From contig OW028762.1 of assembly GCA_932294355.1 (NCBI GenBank), positions 4,774,001 through 4,838,000 of the forward strand: 64,000 bases of DNA, in the 5' to 3' direction. Of this stretch, positions 44,576 to 56,639 are shown in pieces. Numbering within the stretch: the first letter of the stretch is position 1; every line of letters begins with the position of its first letter. The notes under the pieces are model-generated. The model did not search any database, was not told where the DNA came from, and worked only from the letters and a program-made list of their open reading frames with translations. Origin of the DNA: Aporophyla lueneburgensis. Its lineage: Eukaryota; Arthropoda; Insecta; Lepidoptera; Noctuidae. Position numbers and translations under genes: made by a program.

Positions 44576-45345
44576 ATGTCAGCCAAGGTGATCCTCGTCC
44601 TCTGCGCTCAGGCGCTCTTCATCCAGGTGAGTTTTTTTTTGTTTTCAGTAAATATTAAATAGTATTCTCTAATTTATCTAACAATTATGTGTCATTGCAA
44701 TCAACGCCCTCTGCTTGTGTAAAGTCATTTATTAATTCAATAATTTCATGTTTACAGACCGCTTTCGGTTCATGTCTTGGTCGTGGAGCCATCGCCTCCC
44801 CTACTGTCATTGCCACAGGATGTGCTGGTAATGGCTTTGCTGGGAACGGCTTGATCGGAAATGGATTGATTAGTAATGGCTATGCTGGTAGCTGCGCCAG
44901 CAACGGTTTCATTGGTGATGGTATTATTGGCAACGGGTTGGCTGCTCTAGAGATCATTCCCACCAGTGGCGGTGGACTGCCTGTCTCCAGCGTCTCTGTT
45001 GTCGCTCCCAATGGCCTTTCCGTAGCGTCTGAGAATGTGTATGAGGGTGTTCTGTCTGTGGCTGGTGAGCTGCCGTTCTTGAGTGCTGTGGCTTTGGAGG
45101 GAGTATTGCCTAGTGGCGGTGCTGGTGCCGTCAGCTACAGCTGCGGTAACGGTATTACTGCTATCGAGAGCATCGCTCCTTCTGCTGCTACCTATGGCAC
45201 TGCTGGTGCCTATGGCGCTGTTGGTGCCTATGGCGCTGGTGCCTATGGGCTCGGTGCCGGCTATGGTCTTGGCGCTGCTACCATCGCTCCTGCCGGTCTC
45301 GGACTTGGTTATGGAAGCCGTGGCTGTGGATGTGGTGTTTATTAA
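44576..45345 (+). CDS. Class B chorion protein B5
   Basis: Exon 1 is 44576-44626, intron 44627-44757, exon 2 44758-45345; 212 aa. It has the short left arm like B3 (with LISNGYAGSC) but an 18-bp insertion in the right arm that adds one six-residue repeat unit (GAYGAVGAYGAGAYG). The intron has no in-frame stop for much of its length, which explains the long apparent frame from 44689. Intact. Confidence 0.93.
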
Positions 45346-46079
45346 GAACGTTTTCAGGAATGATTTTACTTTTTGTGCGAAAATATTATTCAATAAAATG
45401 TTTGCAATTTATTTTGGTATTTGAATTTATTTACTCACCAGTTTTCCTATAATGTTAAAGTGTGTAGTATTGTTAGAAAAGAGAAATATATCTTTTATTC
45501 TGTGTTAAGCCACCACCATCTGCTCCACCTGTATTTTTATGTAACCTACATTCGTTGCAAATAAATGAATTGATTGATTGATTGAATGGTCTACTGAAGG
45601 ACTAAGTACGGTAACCAATCCCAATAACATAGATCCATGTTACCACTTTTTATCATTCACTAATTTCAATAGTGAATTATAAAAAGTGGTATGCAGAAGG
45701 TGACGTTTATATTAAGTGTAGACTTTATTTTATTTTTAAAAGTGTCAATATATAGCCATATGTTCATTTCCAATACGTCATGTATTTCTGAGATTTAGTC
45801 ATTTCCTTAAAATTTCAAAATTCTCTTAGTTAAACCAAAAACAATAACTAAAAATACTTGCTGAATAAAATAAGAACCCCGAAATACAAACATTTTCTCC
45901 TGTCGTAGTAACGTGGAATAATTATGCAACTTATGACAATTATGCCGGGCAAAACCATAAATCAAATGTACATGACACCGGACTGTGATTTTATAAAACC
46001 CAAAGTACAATATATTTTTTTTAAATACTCTCCTACGTAAGTTTACTAATCTACGAATGTGATGAGGTTTAAGATACAT
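45346..46079. other. B5 3' flank
   Basis: Close copy of 29210-29954, including the (ATTG)n retroposon tail (about 45508-45588). No gene. Confidence 0.6.
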
Positions 46080-46553
46080 AACAGGATTATGCCCGATGCT
46101 AAACCTACAAATCCACGTCTGCTTTGAACAGAGTGTACGACATTAAATCGAAAAACAAGTGTGTGTCTTGTCAGTGGGTCTGCAGGTAGTTGGATCGACA
46201 GTTTTTCTGGGCATAACAGTGGATGGCAAACTTCAGTGGGGCCCACGTATTTCAAGCCTAGCGGGGAGGCTCAGTTCAGCCACCTACGCCGTCAGAAAGT
46301 AAGACAATATACTGACGTTGATACAACTCGGTTAGTCTATTTTAGTTATTCCACAGCGTTAAGTCTTACGGTATTCTACTGTGGGGCAAAGCCGCTGATA
46401 TTCAAAATATTTTTGTCCTTCAGAAACGAGCTGTTCTAGCAATTTACCAGCTAGGTGCCAGAGTTTCCATAAGGACCTTTTTTAAAGATATTGGTATTCT
46501 TACGGTGGCATCACAATTCATTTTCGCCAACATCTTGTATATTAGGCAAAATA
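46080..46553 (+). pseudogene. Non-LTR ORF2 fragment, left part
   Basis: Same element copy as 29955-30428. It is cut at GGCAAAATA by the mariner and resumes at 53237 (after the target copy CTCGTAGAC, 53228-53236) with ACTTATACGCTATAAACAG. Confidence 0.8.
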
Positions 46554-46700
46554 CTAGGCATGCCTTTTAAGTTCTGTCGTTTCCATATTTCCCGGCAATT
46601 TTGAATTTGGAACTGTTCTATATTAGAATGTGTTTAAATTTTTAATCTCAAAACAGTTGAAAGTATTAGGATTAATACTATTGTTTAGTCACAGCGTCGA

Positions 46701-48386
46701 ATGGAATCTGTCAGGTTACGTACGAAAATGAATCTTTGTAATGAAAATGTTCGTGCAATAATTTTCTACAACTTTAGAAGAGGCCTGACACGGCTTCAGT
46801 GTTTTGAAGAGCTAACATCTGTGTTCAGTGATGAAGCTTCATGTCTGCGGACTATTGAACGCTGGTATTTAGAATTCCAGCGTGGGCATTGGACATACTA
46901 GTGTTAGTGACAATACTCGCGAAGGATGCCCAAAATCCGCCTTCACTGAAGATAACATCATTGCTGTGAGACAACTAATTCTCGAAGATCGTCATGTGAC
47001 ATATCGAGCGATAGAGGCTCTATTAGGCATCTCAGGGACAACCATTTCTTGAGGACACGGTGGAGCATACGGTGGAGGTGTGCCCTGCCTGGGCGGAGCA
47101 CCGCCGTGTCCTCGTGGAGGCGATCGGCGGCGGCGACCTCTCGCGTCCGGCCCTGGTGCGAGCCATGGTACGGAGCGAGAGGGAATGGGAAGCCGCCACC
47201 TCCTTCTGCGAAGCAGTAATGCTCGCGAAGGAGGAGGCAGGGCGCGTGAGGGAGTGGCAGTCACTGCGCCCTCACGTCCCTAGCCACCGCAGGAGGAGAC
47301 GCCCCGGGCGTCGGGAGTCGATAGCGGACTCCCGGCCACCGTAGGCGCGAGCTTGTGGGCGGCGAGCAATGGGTAGCTCGCTGCCCGGTAAGGATCAGGC
47401 TCGGGTCGACGGCGCGTAGTGTTCCACGCGCGCCTCAAAGAGATGTCAGCAGCAGTGAAGTGGTCTACTAGGACCGATGCCTGCCGGGGTCGCGTGATTG
47501 TTCGAAAGAGATACCGTGACCCTGGCACATGGGCAACTGATGGAACACGGGTGGGTTTTAGTCAGTAAAAGTCTGACACGCCCTCCCGCTCCGCCCAGAG
47601 CGGGAGAAGTCATTTGATGATTTCCCATCCTGAAAAAAAAAAAAAAAAAAGGTACAACCATTAATAAGATCTTGCATGAAGCGCTTGGTGTGAGATAGCT
47701 AGTTTGCCGTTGGATACCGCATCTGCTTTCCGACGATCACAAGGTGACTCGCGTCAGATGGTGTAAGAAAACTCTGCAAAGGTTCAACCGAGGACAGTCA
47801 AATCACGTCTACGACATCATCAGTGGTGACGAATCTTGGATCTATGTCTACGATCCTGATTCCAAACAAAAATCTACAATCTGGGTCTTTCAAGACGAGC
47901 CAAAGGCGACTAAAGTTGTTCGTTCTCGAAGCACTTCAAAGAAGATGGTGGCCACGTTCGTTGGAAAAACCGGCCATGTTGCGACTATTGCACTTGAAGA
48001 TCGTAGAACGGTTAACACAGAGTGGTATACCACAGTTTGTTTACCACAAGTTATCGCCGAACTTCGAAAATCTAACTCAAAGCGCCGCATCATCTTGCAC
48101 CACGACAACGCAAGCTCACACAGCGCTCGCCAAACGATTGAGTATTTGAAGCAAGAAAAAGTAGAAATTCTTGACCATCCTCCATACAGTCCTGACCTAA
48201 GCCCTAACGATTTCTTTACATTTCCTAAAATTAAGAAAAGTCTCCGTGGTCAAAGGTTCCAGTCCGGTGAAGAAGCAGTCGACGCTTTCAAGTCAGCCAT
48301 ATTAAACACCCCACTTTAGAGTGGAATAAATGTTATAATAACTGGTTTGAGCGAATGGAAAAGTGTATTAAGCTACGTCGTGTGGT
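46701..48386 (+). pseudogene. mariner transposase, broken in pieces
   Basis: N-terminal helix-turn-helix at 46701-46898 (VRLRTKMNLCNENVRAIIFY). A frame change leads to DNTREGCPKSAF...YRAIEALLGISGTTI (to 47046). The R1-like insert interrupts. The ORF resumes INKILHEALGVR at 47660, with a TAG near 47694. The catalytic domain is open at 47744-48319: SGDESWIYVYD, LHHDNASSHSA and PPYSPDLSPNDFF, spacing DD34D. Another frame change precedes the last codons (LEWNKCYNNWFERMEKCIK), which are split by the P-like element. Inactive. Confidence 0.88.
47035..47662 (+). mobile_element. R1-like non-LTR fragment in mariner transposase
   Basis: The body 47047-47650 starts in the C-terminal zinc-finger region of R1-type ORF2 (EDTVEHTVEVCPAWAEHRRV), runs to a stop at 47342-47344, then the family 3' UTR and a ~19-nt A tail. 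Target copies are GGGACAACCATT (47035-47046) and GGTACAACCATT (47651-47662), one mismatch. It is closely similar to 60840-61415. Confidence 0.87.
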
Positions 48387-48984
48387 CTTAGAGCATTTAA
48401 CCTATGGAGATGGCAAAGCAGAACTAACCCCTCTGCCAAAGTACGTTGGCCATATGACCATGCACGTTATATAAAACTAATTCAATGCGCGGCAGCCGCC
48501 ATTGTGTATCGTATTGTGTCGCAAATAAGTTCTCTCCAAAAATGGTTAATTGTGCTGTTTCTAGCTGTAAAATCGATCTGTTACTACAAATCTACGAAAC
48601 CATGGTGTTTCTTATCACATATAAGTATGCGTTATGCGCCAAGGTAGTTTTATTTAAGTACATTGTCGAAATCAACTTTATACCATTACGATAGAAAAAT
48701 ATAGTGGTACGTAGGTAGTTTAAACGCAGTACAGGGGCATGGTTTGCCTAGTGCTGCGACAATGTGATTGAATGATTGGTAAAATAAAAGGTTTTTAAAA
48801 GCTTTTATTTCAATGATTTATCAGTATATTCAATAATGAGTTTACTTTTTGTCTGAAATGAGTCTAAATAAATAGGTTATAAAATAAAAATATAATAAAA
48901 TAAATGATACTATTTCAGTTCTTTGTTTGTTAAAATATCTTTTAAATTGAATTTTTAAAGTACAAAATAGTACATAGTTTGTTC

Positions 48985-50753
48985 TGCGTGGCTACCTCCA
49001 TGACGGTGTCAGCGTGGTTTGTTACGCGAACGACGCGATGGTCCTGGCCTGGCGCAGGGAGAGTCGTACCGGGCGGCGGTCGAACTAGCGACACGCGGGT
49101 TTGCGATAGTCGTTGATAGAATCCAGCAGTTGGGAATCAAGGTGGCGTTGCACAAGTCCGAGGCCATGTGTTTTCACGAACCTTGGAGCGCGCTACCACG
49201 GCGTTCCCAATTAACGGTAGGACAGTCGGTGGAATTTCGAGGAGCACTTCCGACGTCTGGCTCCCAAACTGAATCGGATTGGGGCTGCCCTCAAGTAACT
49301 CCTGCCCTTTTTTCGCCGGTGTGGGCGCCGTCGCCGTCGCTGCAATTGCGACCGGCGGCCTAGCTGAACGCATGCCAGAGGGTCATGCCCATACGGATGG
49401 TGCGTCGATACCGCACGGTTTCTCGCGAAGCGGCGAGCCTCCTTGCTGGTAGACATGGGCAAAGTCGTTATATTTTAATCATGGTGACTGTTGTTCCGAT
49501 TCCAAAAAAGTCACAGTGAAAAATCACCGTGACTTTGTCACGTTGATATTTCGATAACGTACGTCGGATAGATCCTTGGAACGTCTTGTAATGTGACCAT
49601 AGACGATTTGACAATTAATTCGTTTATTCACTAATAGCAATAACAAATATCGCCTGCAGCTGTATTCGGTTTTATTATAGTATACGTATACACGTAGATG
49701 TCCATGTATGTATTTATATGTATACAGGGTAACGGGGTGTTAAAAAAATTGCGTGCAAAATTTCATATATTTTGATTTGATTGATTTTATAATGTACATT
49801 ATCTACAGTTTTACAAGATATTTTAAAATTTTATTTGCTTTTGTAATTAGAATTTAAAAATAAAAGCTGTTGCATTTTTCTAATGCCAAGCCTTGTACTA
49901 TCTCTCGTTCAAAATACTCCCTACCCGGGAGCGGACGGTCCGATTCATTATCGTTCCATATTAACCATGAACCATCGCAGTGACGCGAGTGAGACGGAGT
50001 AGATGTGACGAAAAGGAACAACGTTATTTTGGAACGACGTTATTTTCTAAAAAGTCACTGTGATATTCTCAGGTGACAGATCACGATGATTTTTTCACTG
50101 TGACGTTATTTATCACCCATATCTACTTGCTGGCCTGCCATCATGGGACCTGGAGGTAACAGTCCTTGAATACATGCACGATTTACGCGTGGACATGCAA
50201 CGCTGGGGCGATACTCCGCGATGCCATGGTGGACTGAGTTCCGGTGGAAGACGACAATGACTTTCGCAAATCAGTGCTGGGCACGCCATAATTATGGCGG
50301 TAAGTCCCGTCTTTGAGAAGTGTCTGGAAAGACCTCACGGTCACGGCGTCCTCACCTTCCGCATGACGCAGGTTCTTACCGAACATGGTCAGTTCGGGAA
50401 GTTCCTTGACCGGATTCGTGCGGAAGTAACGCCCGGGTGCCACCACTGTATAGACCGCCCGGAGGACATCGTGGAGCACATGGTAGAGGTGTGCCCCGCT
50501 TGGGCGGCAACGTTCTCTCGCGCCGGGCCTTGGTACAGGCCATGGTTCGAAGCGAGGAGGAGTGGCAGGCGGTCGCCTCCTTCTGTGAAGCAGTAATGTT
50601 AGCAAAGGAGGAGGCCGCACGTGCACGCGCGAGGGAGCGGGTCCCGATCTCGATTTCCGGCCACCGTTGGCGCTGGCTTGTGGACGGTGAGCAATGGGTA
50701 GCTCGCCATCCGACCGTCCGGTAACCGTCTGCATCGTTATTAACGAAAAAAAA
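48985..50753 (+). mobile_element. R1-clade non-LTR fragment, split by hAT
   Basis: Frames give GYLHDGVSVVCYANDAMVLA (polymerase box YAND instead of YADD), then AAVELATRGFAIVVDRIQQL and KVALHKSEAMCFHEPW. After the hAT come LLAGLPSWDLEV, the RMTQVLTEHGQFGKFLDRIR block and the CHHCIDRPEDIVEHMVEVCP zinc finger. Frameshifts break it. It ends near an A8 run at 50744. It is longer and more diverged than the other R1-like copies. The left limit is approximate. Confidence 0.75.
49450..50125. mobile_element. Non-autonomous hAT element
   Basis: It starts TAGACATGGGC and ends GCCCATATCTA-like (CACCCATATCTA), flanked by the 8-bp duplication CTTGCTGG (49442-49449; 50126-50133). The flanking R1 coding sequence reads through cleanly when the insert is ignored. 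Interior AT-rich with repeated CACRGTGA words; no transposase. Confidence 0.82.
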
Positions 50754-51260
50754 TGACGTGTCATAGTGTGATTTATAATCTATTTTCAAAATAAACATCA
50801 TGTATGGACAATTATTTACTTGTACAAGAAGAAAATAAAAGAAGTATTGACATTTCGTTCATTCGTTCTTGACGAATGAAATTATTAAGTCTGGTTTGTG
50901 TCACATCACTGGCACTTTTTGTTTGTTGTCATACGATTGTTGCATAAATACACGATAATTGTCGATTTGTGTGTGTTTTTTTTTCATTGTGTGATAATTT
51001 TTTATAGTATGCGTTTGTTGCAATAGGAAGCATGCATTTGTGCGTAATTGTCAATTCTTTTTAGTGTGCTGTATGTGTTTACCTCACCTCCCGCAAAAAG
51101 TGGCAGAATAATTTGTTCAGTGATTCGGCCCTTGCCATCTCCATAGGTTAAACGCTCTAAGCGTGTGGTGAATACTTTGAAAAACAATAAAAAGTACTAT
51201 AAGGTTCTAGTTGTGTTTTTTTCTTCAAACGACAAAACTTAAAAAGCATGCCTCGTAGAC

Positions 51261-53227
51261 CATAGAGCAACACGGACCAGAGGGGAGTAGCCATACGCAG
51301 GCGTTCCCCTCTGTCAAAGTACAAGTCCACGCGGTCCTATGCGTATAACAAAACTAGTTGCAGCCGCACTGCTCAGTAGACTAAATCTAGTTGCGCGACT
51401 AAATTGATGTCCTACAAAAATGACGAATTGTTCCGTATTTTGCTGCAAAAAGAGATCTGCCACGTCAAATTTACAATAAGATGGCGTTACCTTTCATATG
51501 TAACTAATATTTAATCACATTATTCCCATTTACTTCCATAAAACTAAAAAATTACAATATTATCGGTCGTGTTGTTTCGGATTTGTTTACCAACACAGGC
51601 CGTTCATCAGTCGCTCGACCGATCCGCATATTGTATGAGGGCTCATACAATATGCAGATCGGTCGAGCGACTCATCCGAGTTTGTTTCCGAGTAGACGCT
51701 GTCACCGAGCGATAGTGTTGTTACTGGTTTATTAGTGGATAGTTATCGATAAATTTGGCAAAGGAGTCTATATTCATACAGAGACATTTTTGAGAATAAG
51801 TTTTCTGTTTTATTTAAAATATTATAATGTAAGCTGTATATTAATGTACACAGTTGTAAAAATTTATAATATGACAAAACTTACGAGTTAACACGTTTTA
51901 TTAAAATTACTTACTACTTACGTGTGAACTTAAACCATTTTTTTTTTAAAGTGAATCTTTTACTTCGTCTCACAGTTTTCGTCTGTGTGTTGCATGTCGC
52001 GTGACGGTCGGCCGCGAATTAGGGATAAAGTGAAAGGCACTCGCTGGTGCATGTTGTTGCTTATGGATTTAATTCAATTTTGAGTGCTTGAATTTATTAT
52101 TTAACTTATTTCGTATGAACATTAAACTAAGTCTTCTTATTAAGCTATTGCATATATTCCGAAAATTTTTAGTTAAATGTCTATAATGTGAAAAATAGTT
52201 TCACTTTTATCGTGGTTTCATAAAAACCACACAATCCTTTTTTAATTTATTTATTGCAGGCTTCCTAAAGATCCAAATTTAAGGGATACATGGAAGAAAT
52301 TTTGTAATAATAGACTAACCTGGATTCCCACAAGAAATAGTGTCATTTACTCAAATCATTTCAAGACCTCTGACTTTCATGTGTTGGCGAACAATAGGAG
52401 GAGATTCGTCGAGGGCACCAAACCAACTCTAACGCTACACTGTATTTGTCCCGGAAGTTTTTTATATCACGGAAAAGGTAAAACAGCGTACAGTCTACCT
52501 GATGTACTACACATTAGTCATAGTGGCGAAATGGAGCTTAGATTTCTCAACTTGAAAAATTAACAGTTTTAAACCTGATTTTCCAGAGTCATCAAAAATC
52601 ATTCACTCTACCAAATGACAGACTATCATCTATGATGCCATTAGTGCCACTCTCACTATTCCTGATTCGTTGACATCTCCGTGTACTTCGTCAATCAAGT
52701 CAAAAAGCAGACCCACAAAAATGTATTCATATTTATACAAAACTAATCCACTTTAAAAACCAGTGATAGATACAATTCTATCTAGTTTTTAAAATGACGT
52801 AAACCTTAATTTTATTTGTTAAATGATAATTATTGTAGTACATAATAAATAAAGTCAATTTTTATTATAATATCTATCTTTGTATCACTTTTTAAACGTA
52901 ATATTCCGAACCGAGTTCTTGAATTTATCGATAATGCGTATCGACAGTAGTTGCAACCACGGCTGTAAGCAACTTGTCAGTGTAGTTGCGTCATCTCATT
53001 GTACTGTTACGACACAAAATGTATCTATGTGTGTGTGAAATTGTTAGTGTATGTTTTAATTTTTATGTGTGAGTTTCGTAGTAACAAATGATTATTTTTG
53101 TGTGAGAATTTGAGAAAGTGTGGGTAGAGCAGATTTCCCCCCGCAAAAAATGACAGACAGTTTTGTATCGGGAAAAATCGCTATGGCGTCTCCCCTCCGG
53201 TCCGCCGGTGGTCCGTGTTGCTCTATG
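51261..53227 (+). mobile_element. P-like DNA transposon 2 with THAP domain
   Basis: Terminal inverted repeats CATAGAGCAACACGGACCA at both ends. The target copy CTCGTAGAC is present at 51252-51260 and 53228-53236 (8 or 9 bp). The left target overlaps the last bases of the mariner and its TA, so this element inserted exactly at the mariner edge. It codes only for a damaged THAP domain. Confidence 0.8.
51420..52563 (+). pseudogene. THAP zinc-finger gene remnant, two exons
   Basis: Exon 1 starts at ATG 51420 (MTNCSVFCCKKRSATSNLQ) and hits a TAA before DGVTFH. A probable intron ends at TTTATTTATTGCAG (52259). Exon 2 reads LPKDPNLRDTWKKFCNNRLT, then IYSNHFKTSDF and stops at 52561-52563. This is the C2CH THAP DNA-binding fold, with Tyr in place of the third zinc-ligand Cys (normally C-x-x-H-F). 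The P-type catalytic domain is missing. Confidence 0.75.
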
Positions 53228-53236
53228 CTCGTAGAC

Positions 53237-53790
53237 ACTTATACGCTATAAACAGTGATTTCCACACTTTTAACACTAGAAGTCAGGACAAACTAAGTGT
53301 TCTCATTCACCAGCTTCATAAGGTGTATAACTAATTTTTTGGGTTTGGTATAACATTATACAACAATCTACCACCTTTACTAGAATTACCTTTTAATGCG
53401 TTTAAAGCTCAATTAAAATCCACAGATTCCTATAGACAAATATCACCCTTCTATCCACTAGTCCAATGCTTACTTAAGGCTGCATAGCCGGTAGGCTCGT
53501 AATCCTTTCCTATCCTATGGGCACGTCTTCCCTACCATTACAGCACCTCCCGGTCTACTTCTTGATATGTAATGGCCCATGTAGCACTATGAAACATGAG
53601 GCTTCAAAGACTAGTGCAAATCGTGGGGTTCATTCGATTAATCGAGTCTGGTCAAACCACGCTGGGATCGGTGCAATTCATTTCATTCATTCATTTCATT
53701 TAAAGCTCAAGTAAATTCCAACCTTTGTTTAAAGGCTTAATATTCGCTGTGATTAACTCAAGACAATGTTTATGTTCTCTCTCCAATATT
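53237..53790 (+). pseudogene. Non-LTR ORF2 fragment, right part, and flank
   Basis: Continuation of 46080-46553, matching 30429-30977 with scattered changes. It carries the (CATTT)n-like run at about 53680-53702. It ends at the empty site of the solo LTR. Confidence 0.75.
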
Positions 53791-54629
53791 AGCGTACCTT
53801 GTGACATATTTTTGAAGTGAAAACTTCTTTAGCGGCGTTGAGCACTTTTTTTGTAATGGGTAAAAAATGTTAAACTCGCGTCAGGACACGTGACTTGATC
53901 GAAAATTCGTAAGACGGACGCAGAGTAGACAGCCGGCGCGGCGTAGGAGAGGAAGTATCCCCCTCTCTTTCTACGGCGCGGCGAAAATGTATACCTGCGC
54001 CTGCTGTTTCGTTTAGGCGGCGCAGGACGCTTACGCGAATGTTCGTGTGTGTTTATGTTACAGCGTGCCACGCGCATCCATGGATGTACCGTCTGTGTAG
54101 TTGCCGTTGTCGAAAATATGGATGGAAGTAGAATTTTCTGAGAGATAAACTTTTTAATGTAATATAAATTGTCATGTTTGTGTACGATAGCGCAAGAAAT
54201 AAATATTGTATTGTACCACATAAATGATAGTACTTTTATACTGATAATTAAATCAATTCGTGCAAACTTATTCCCTAACCATTCCAAAATATCAAAAATG
54301 CACAACGTTAATATAAAAGGTTTCACTTCTGCCGGCACTCCCGGAGTGCAACCCATCGTTTTTAACCGAGGAGGAGGTCCGATTGTAATAATTCTTTTTT
54401 TATTGGAAAGGGTATACTCCCAAGGTGGTCCCATATAAATTTGGAAAACAAAGTCGAACCCTAAGGGTCGAAAAATAGGGGATGATTGATTGTTCACTCA
54501 CTGATTGTAATGTATAACCACGCATAACTTTATACAGAGTAGTCCGATTTTGATCATTCTTTTTTCATTGGATGGGGTATACCTTGCCAAATATGATTAG
54601 TACATTCACGCCACAAAAAAATTTGAAAT
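53791..54629. other. Duplicated gene-free DNA
   Basis: 53791-54362 matches 31551-32124. 54363-54629 is unrelated to the sister segment but has AAGGGTATACTCCCAAGGTG, similar to words in the inverted repeat at 33865-34882. No gene. Confidence 0.5.
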
Positions 54630-54813
54630 AAAAACTTTTTAACAAAAAATTAAACTGCCGAAAAAACTGAAAAGCAAAAAATAATAACATTTTGAGTTGG
54701 CGCTGAAAAATCAATGAACAAAGATCACTCAAAGCGCCGACTCATAATTTTAAGGTTTATTATTTTTTGTTTTCAGTTTTTTCGGCGGTTTAATTTTTTG
54801 TTAAACAGTTTTT
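54630..54813. repeat. Imperfect hairpin, relative of the large inverted repeat
   Basis: Arms of about 75-80 bp (54630-54706; 54735-54813) share AACAAAAAATTAAACYGCCG, AAAAAACTGAAAA and the GTCGGCGC core with the 33865-34882 repeat. They appear to be a smaller, older copy of the same foldback family. Confidence 0.75.
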
Positions 54814-54829
54814 TATTTATTTATTAGAT

Positions 54830-56639
54830 CTATGCTTTGACATATTATATTGAGTAGTAGTATTGCATAATGTAGTTAGATAGCGACCTCGACAAGTAAT
54901 CATTCAATTCTTGCTTGAGCAACCGGCAGCAAGTTCGTCATGCTCCCTTAGATGTCAATGCTTGCGGTAGCGTCGGGGGACGGGTTACCCCTTCCCTCAA
55001 ATATGGTGAGGGGGGGTAATGGCTGATCTTTGCGTTATGCTCATGAACGGGTTCTGCTTGTGGTGACTGGTCGTCTTGCTGACCTTGTTATTAATATTAC
55101 TTACTTGTTTAATTTATTTTACGTCGATGGTCCTAGTTTATCATTTGTGGCCTCGAGTTGTAACTCAGGTCGTAACAGCTATGTGAACATAATTCAGCAT
55201 TGCATATGTAAGCTGTCACGCCCTTTATGCCAGAAGGCTATTATTTTTGCAGCCATGTTTACATTATACTTTTTTTTTTTCTTATGCTTGAGTATAGTTT
55301 TCATTTTATTTGTTGGTATATTGGGTTGGCTACCTGGCATATAACAAATCATTTAATGTAATGTTTTGTGGCTCTTAATTTTTTACTATATACCATTGTA
55401 TAGAATCAAGTTCTTATAACTGGACAGACGGCTGTGCTGCTGGGGAGTTTGTTGGCCACTTCTTCTTCCCAGCTAAAGCACTAGGAAGTGGTGATGGGAG
55501 GACATTTTGGGGGACTGTCTTTTGTAATTTTGACGTTCGAAAATTGCTGATTCTTAGCCTAATTTGAATAAATGACTTTTGATTTTTAGGCATGAAAGAC
55601 GTCCACTGCTGGCGATAGACCTACCCTATTTTTGGGGATCTGTCATAATCGCCACGCTTGGGAGTCGATTGGCGATCGTAGTATGGTAGTAAAATGCATA
55701 GAAAACGCTGCAGCCCATTCTCTAGTAAGTCCCCTAGCAAGGCAATATAACTTAACCGAAATGTAACTTAACAATTACCGGAGATCGGACATGCCAGCGT
55801 CCGGGGAAATCAATCTAACACGTTATCTTCAGGTGTTCTCGTGTAGCTACCAAAGACTACTTGCTTAGCCAGGATTATCCATTAGTATCTAGCTCTAAAA
55901 TACAGCCTTGTGGAATTGGAGGTGCCGTAATGCAGGTATATGCCGAGGCATATAACTAAATCAAGTTTCGTGACTGAATTCGTGAGTTTGTCTGACGACA
56001 CACACACACATGACTGTGGAATGTGGACTCAGCGATCATTATGCCGAGAGTCGTAACAGCCAATGGCTTTATAGCCAAGAGCCTCGACCAGCATCCGAGT
56101 AGGCTCTTGTTTGGCAGCTGGCTCATGGGCTTGATTCAGAAGGCGGTAGAAACTTCGGCACTTGGCGAGCAATATGCTACAGTTTTTTAAGTTAATAAAT
56201 ATTTATGACAATCTCATATTTATAAATTTGTATTTTTCAAAAGTGTTCCTTCAAGAACGACTCCGTTTGCACACATGAAAAACCATCGTTTCTTCCATAC
56301 TTTTTATTAGTCGACATCTCATTGCCCAACCCCTAAAAAGCTATGCGTCCTGCATGATGGGAATCTCGTGGAATCCGAGAAAGATAAGCAAAGAAAGTAT
56401 TTGACTGGGCTCGCGAGGTTGTCGATATAGATATGGGGTGTAAAGTTAGTGATCATTGTGCCGATATTCGCGGCAGCCACAAACACTTCCAAATATGACA
56501 GGGTCTTACTGTATGAAAACTTTTGGATATAGAATCTAATTGTCTGCACTAAAACTGGCTAGACATACTGGTTAGCTAGCATCTGAAAATAACAGTTTCA
56601 CTATGGTGTCATGTTCAGTGCTTTATCTTATATCCCTAG
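54830..56639. other. Duplicate of 32481-33864 plus unique DNA
   Basis: It contains a retroposon tail (55425-55580), a SINE-like repeat (55581-55740) and locus-specific DNA (55741-56195). It then has 56200-56639, which replaces the left arm of the inverted repeat and is not found elsewhere in the window. No gene. Confidence 0.6.

Larger units (their letters stand above)
48387..51161. mobile_element. P-like DNA transposon 1 with 8-bp TSD
   Basis: The ends match as CTTAGAGCRTTTAACCTATG (20 bp shown) and are flanked by CGTGTGGT (48379-48386; 51162-51169). An ATG at 48542 starts MVNCAVSSCKIDLL, like the first residues of a THAP zinc finger, but the domain does not continue. The 8-bp target plus THAP start points to the P superfamily. 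Parts resemble 51261-53227 (CCCCTCTGYCAAAGTAC near the left end; CCCGCAAAAARTG near the right end). Confidence 0.75.
46554..51255 (+). mobile_element. mariner transposon carrying nested insertions
   Basis: The ends CTAGGCATGCCTTTTAAGTT (46554) and the reverse complement of CGAGGCATGCTTTTTAAGTT (51255) match over 29 bp with three differences. They are flanked by TA (46552-46553; 51256-51257). The duplicate at 30428 (GGCAAAATAGACAC) is the empty site. Without its two inserts the element would be about 1.3 kb, the normal mariner length. Confidence 0.88.

Noticed and set aside
44689..44757. Apparent upstream extension of B5 exon 2 starting MSLQSTPSACVKSFINSII
   Set aside because: This is the intron read in frame. 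The acceptor TTTACAG at 44751-44757 and the 51-bp exon 1 match every other B gene.
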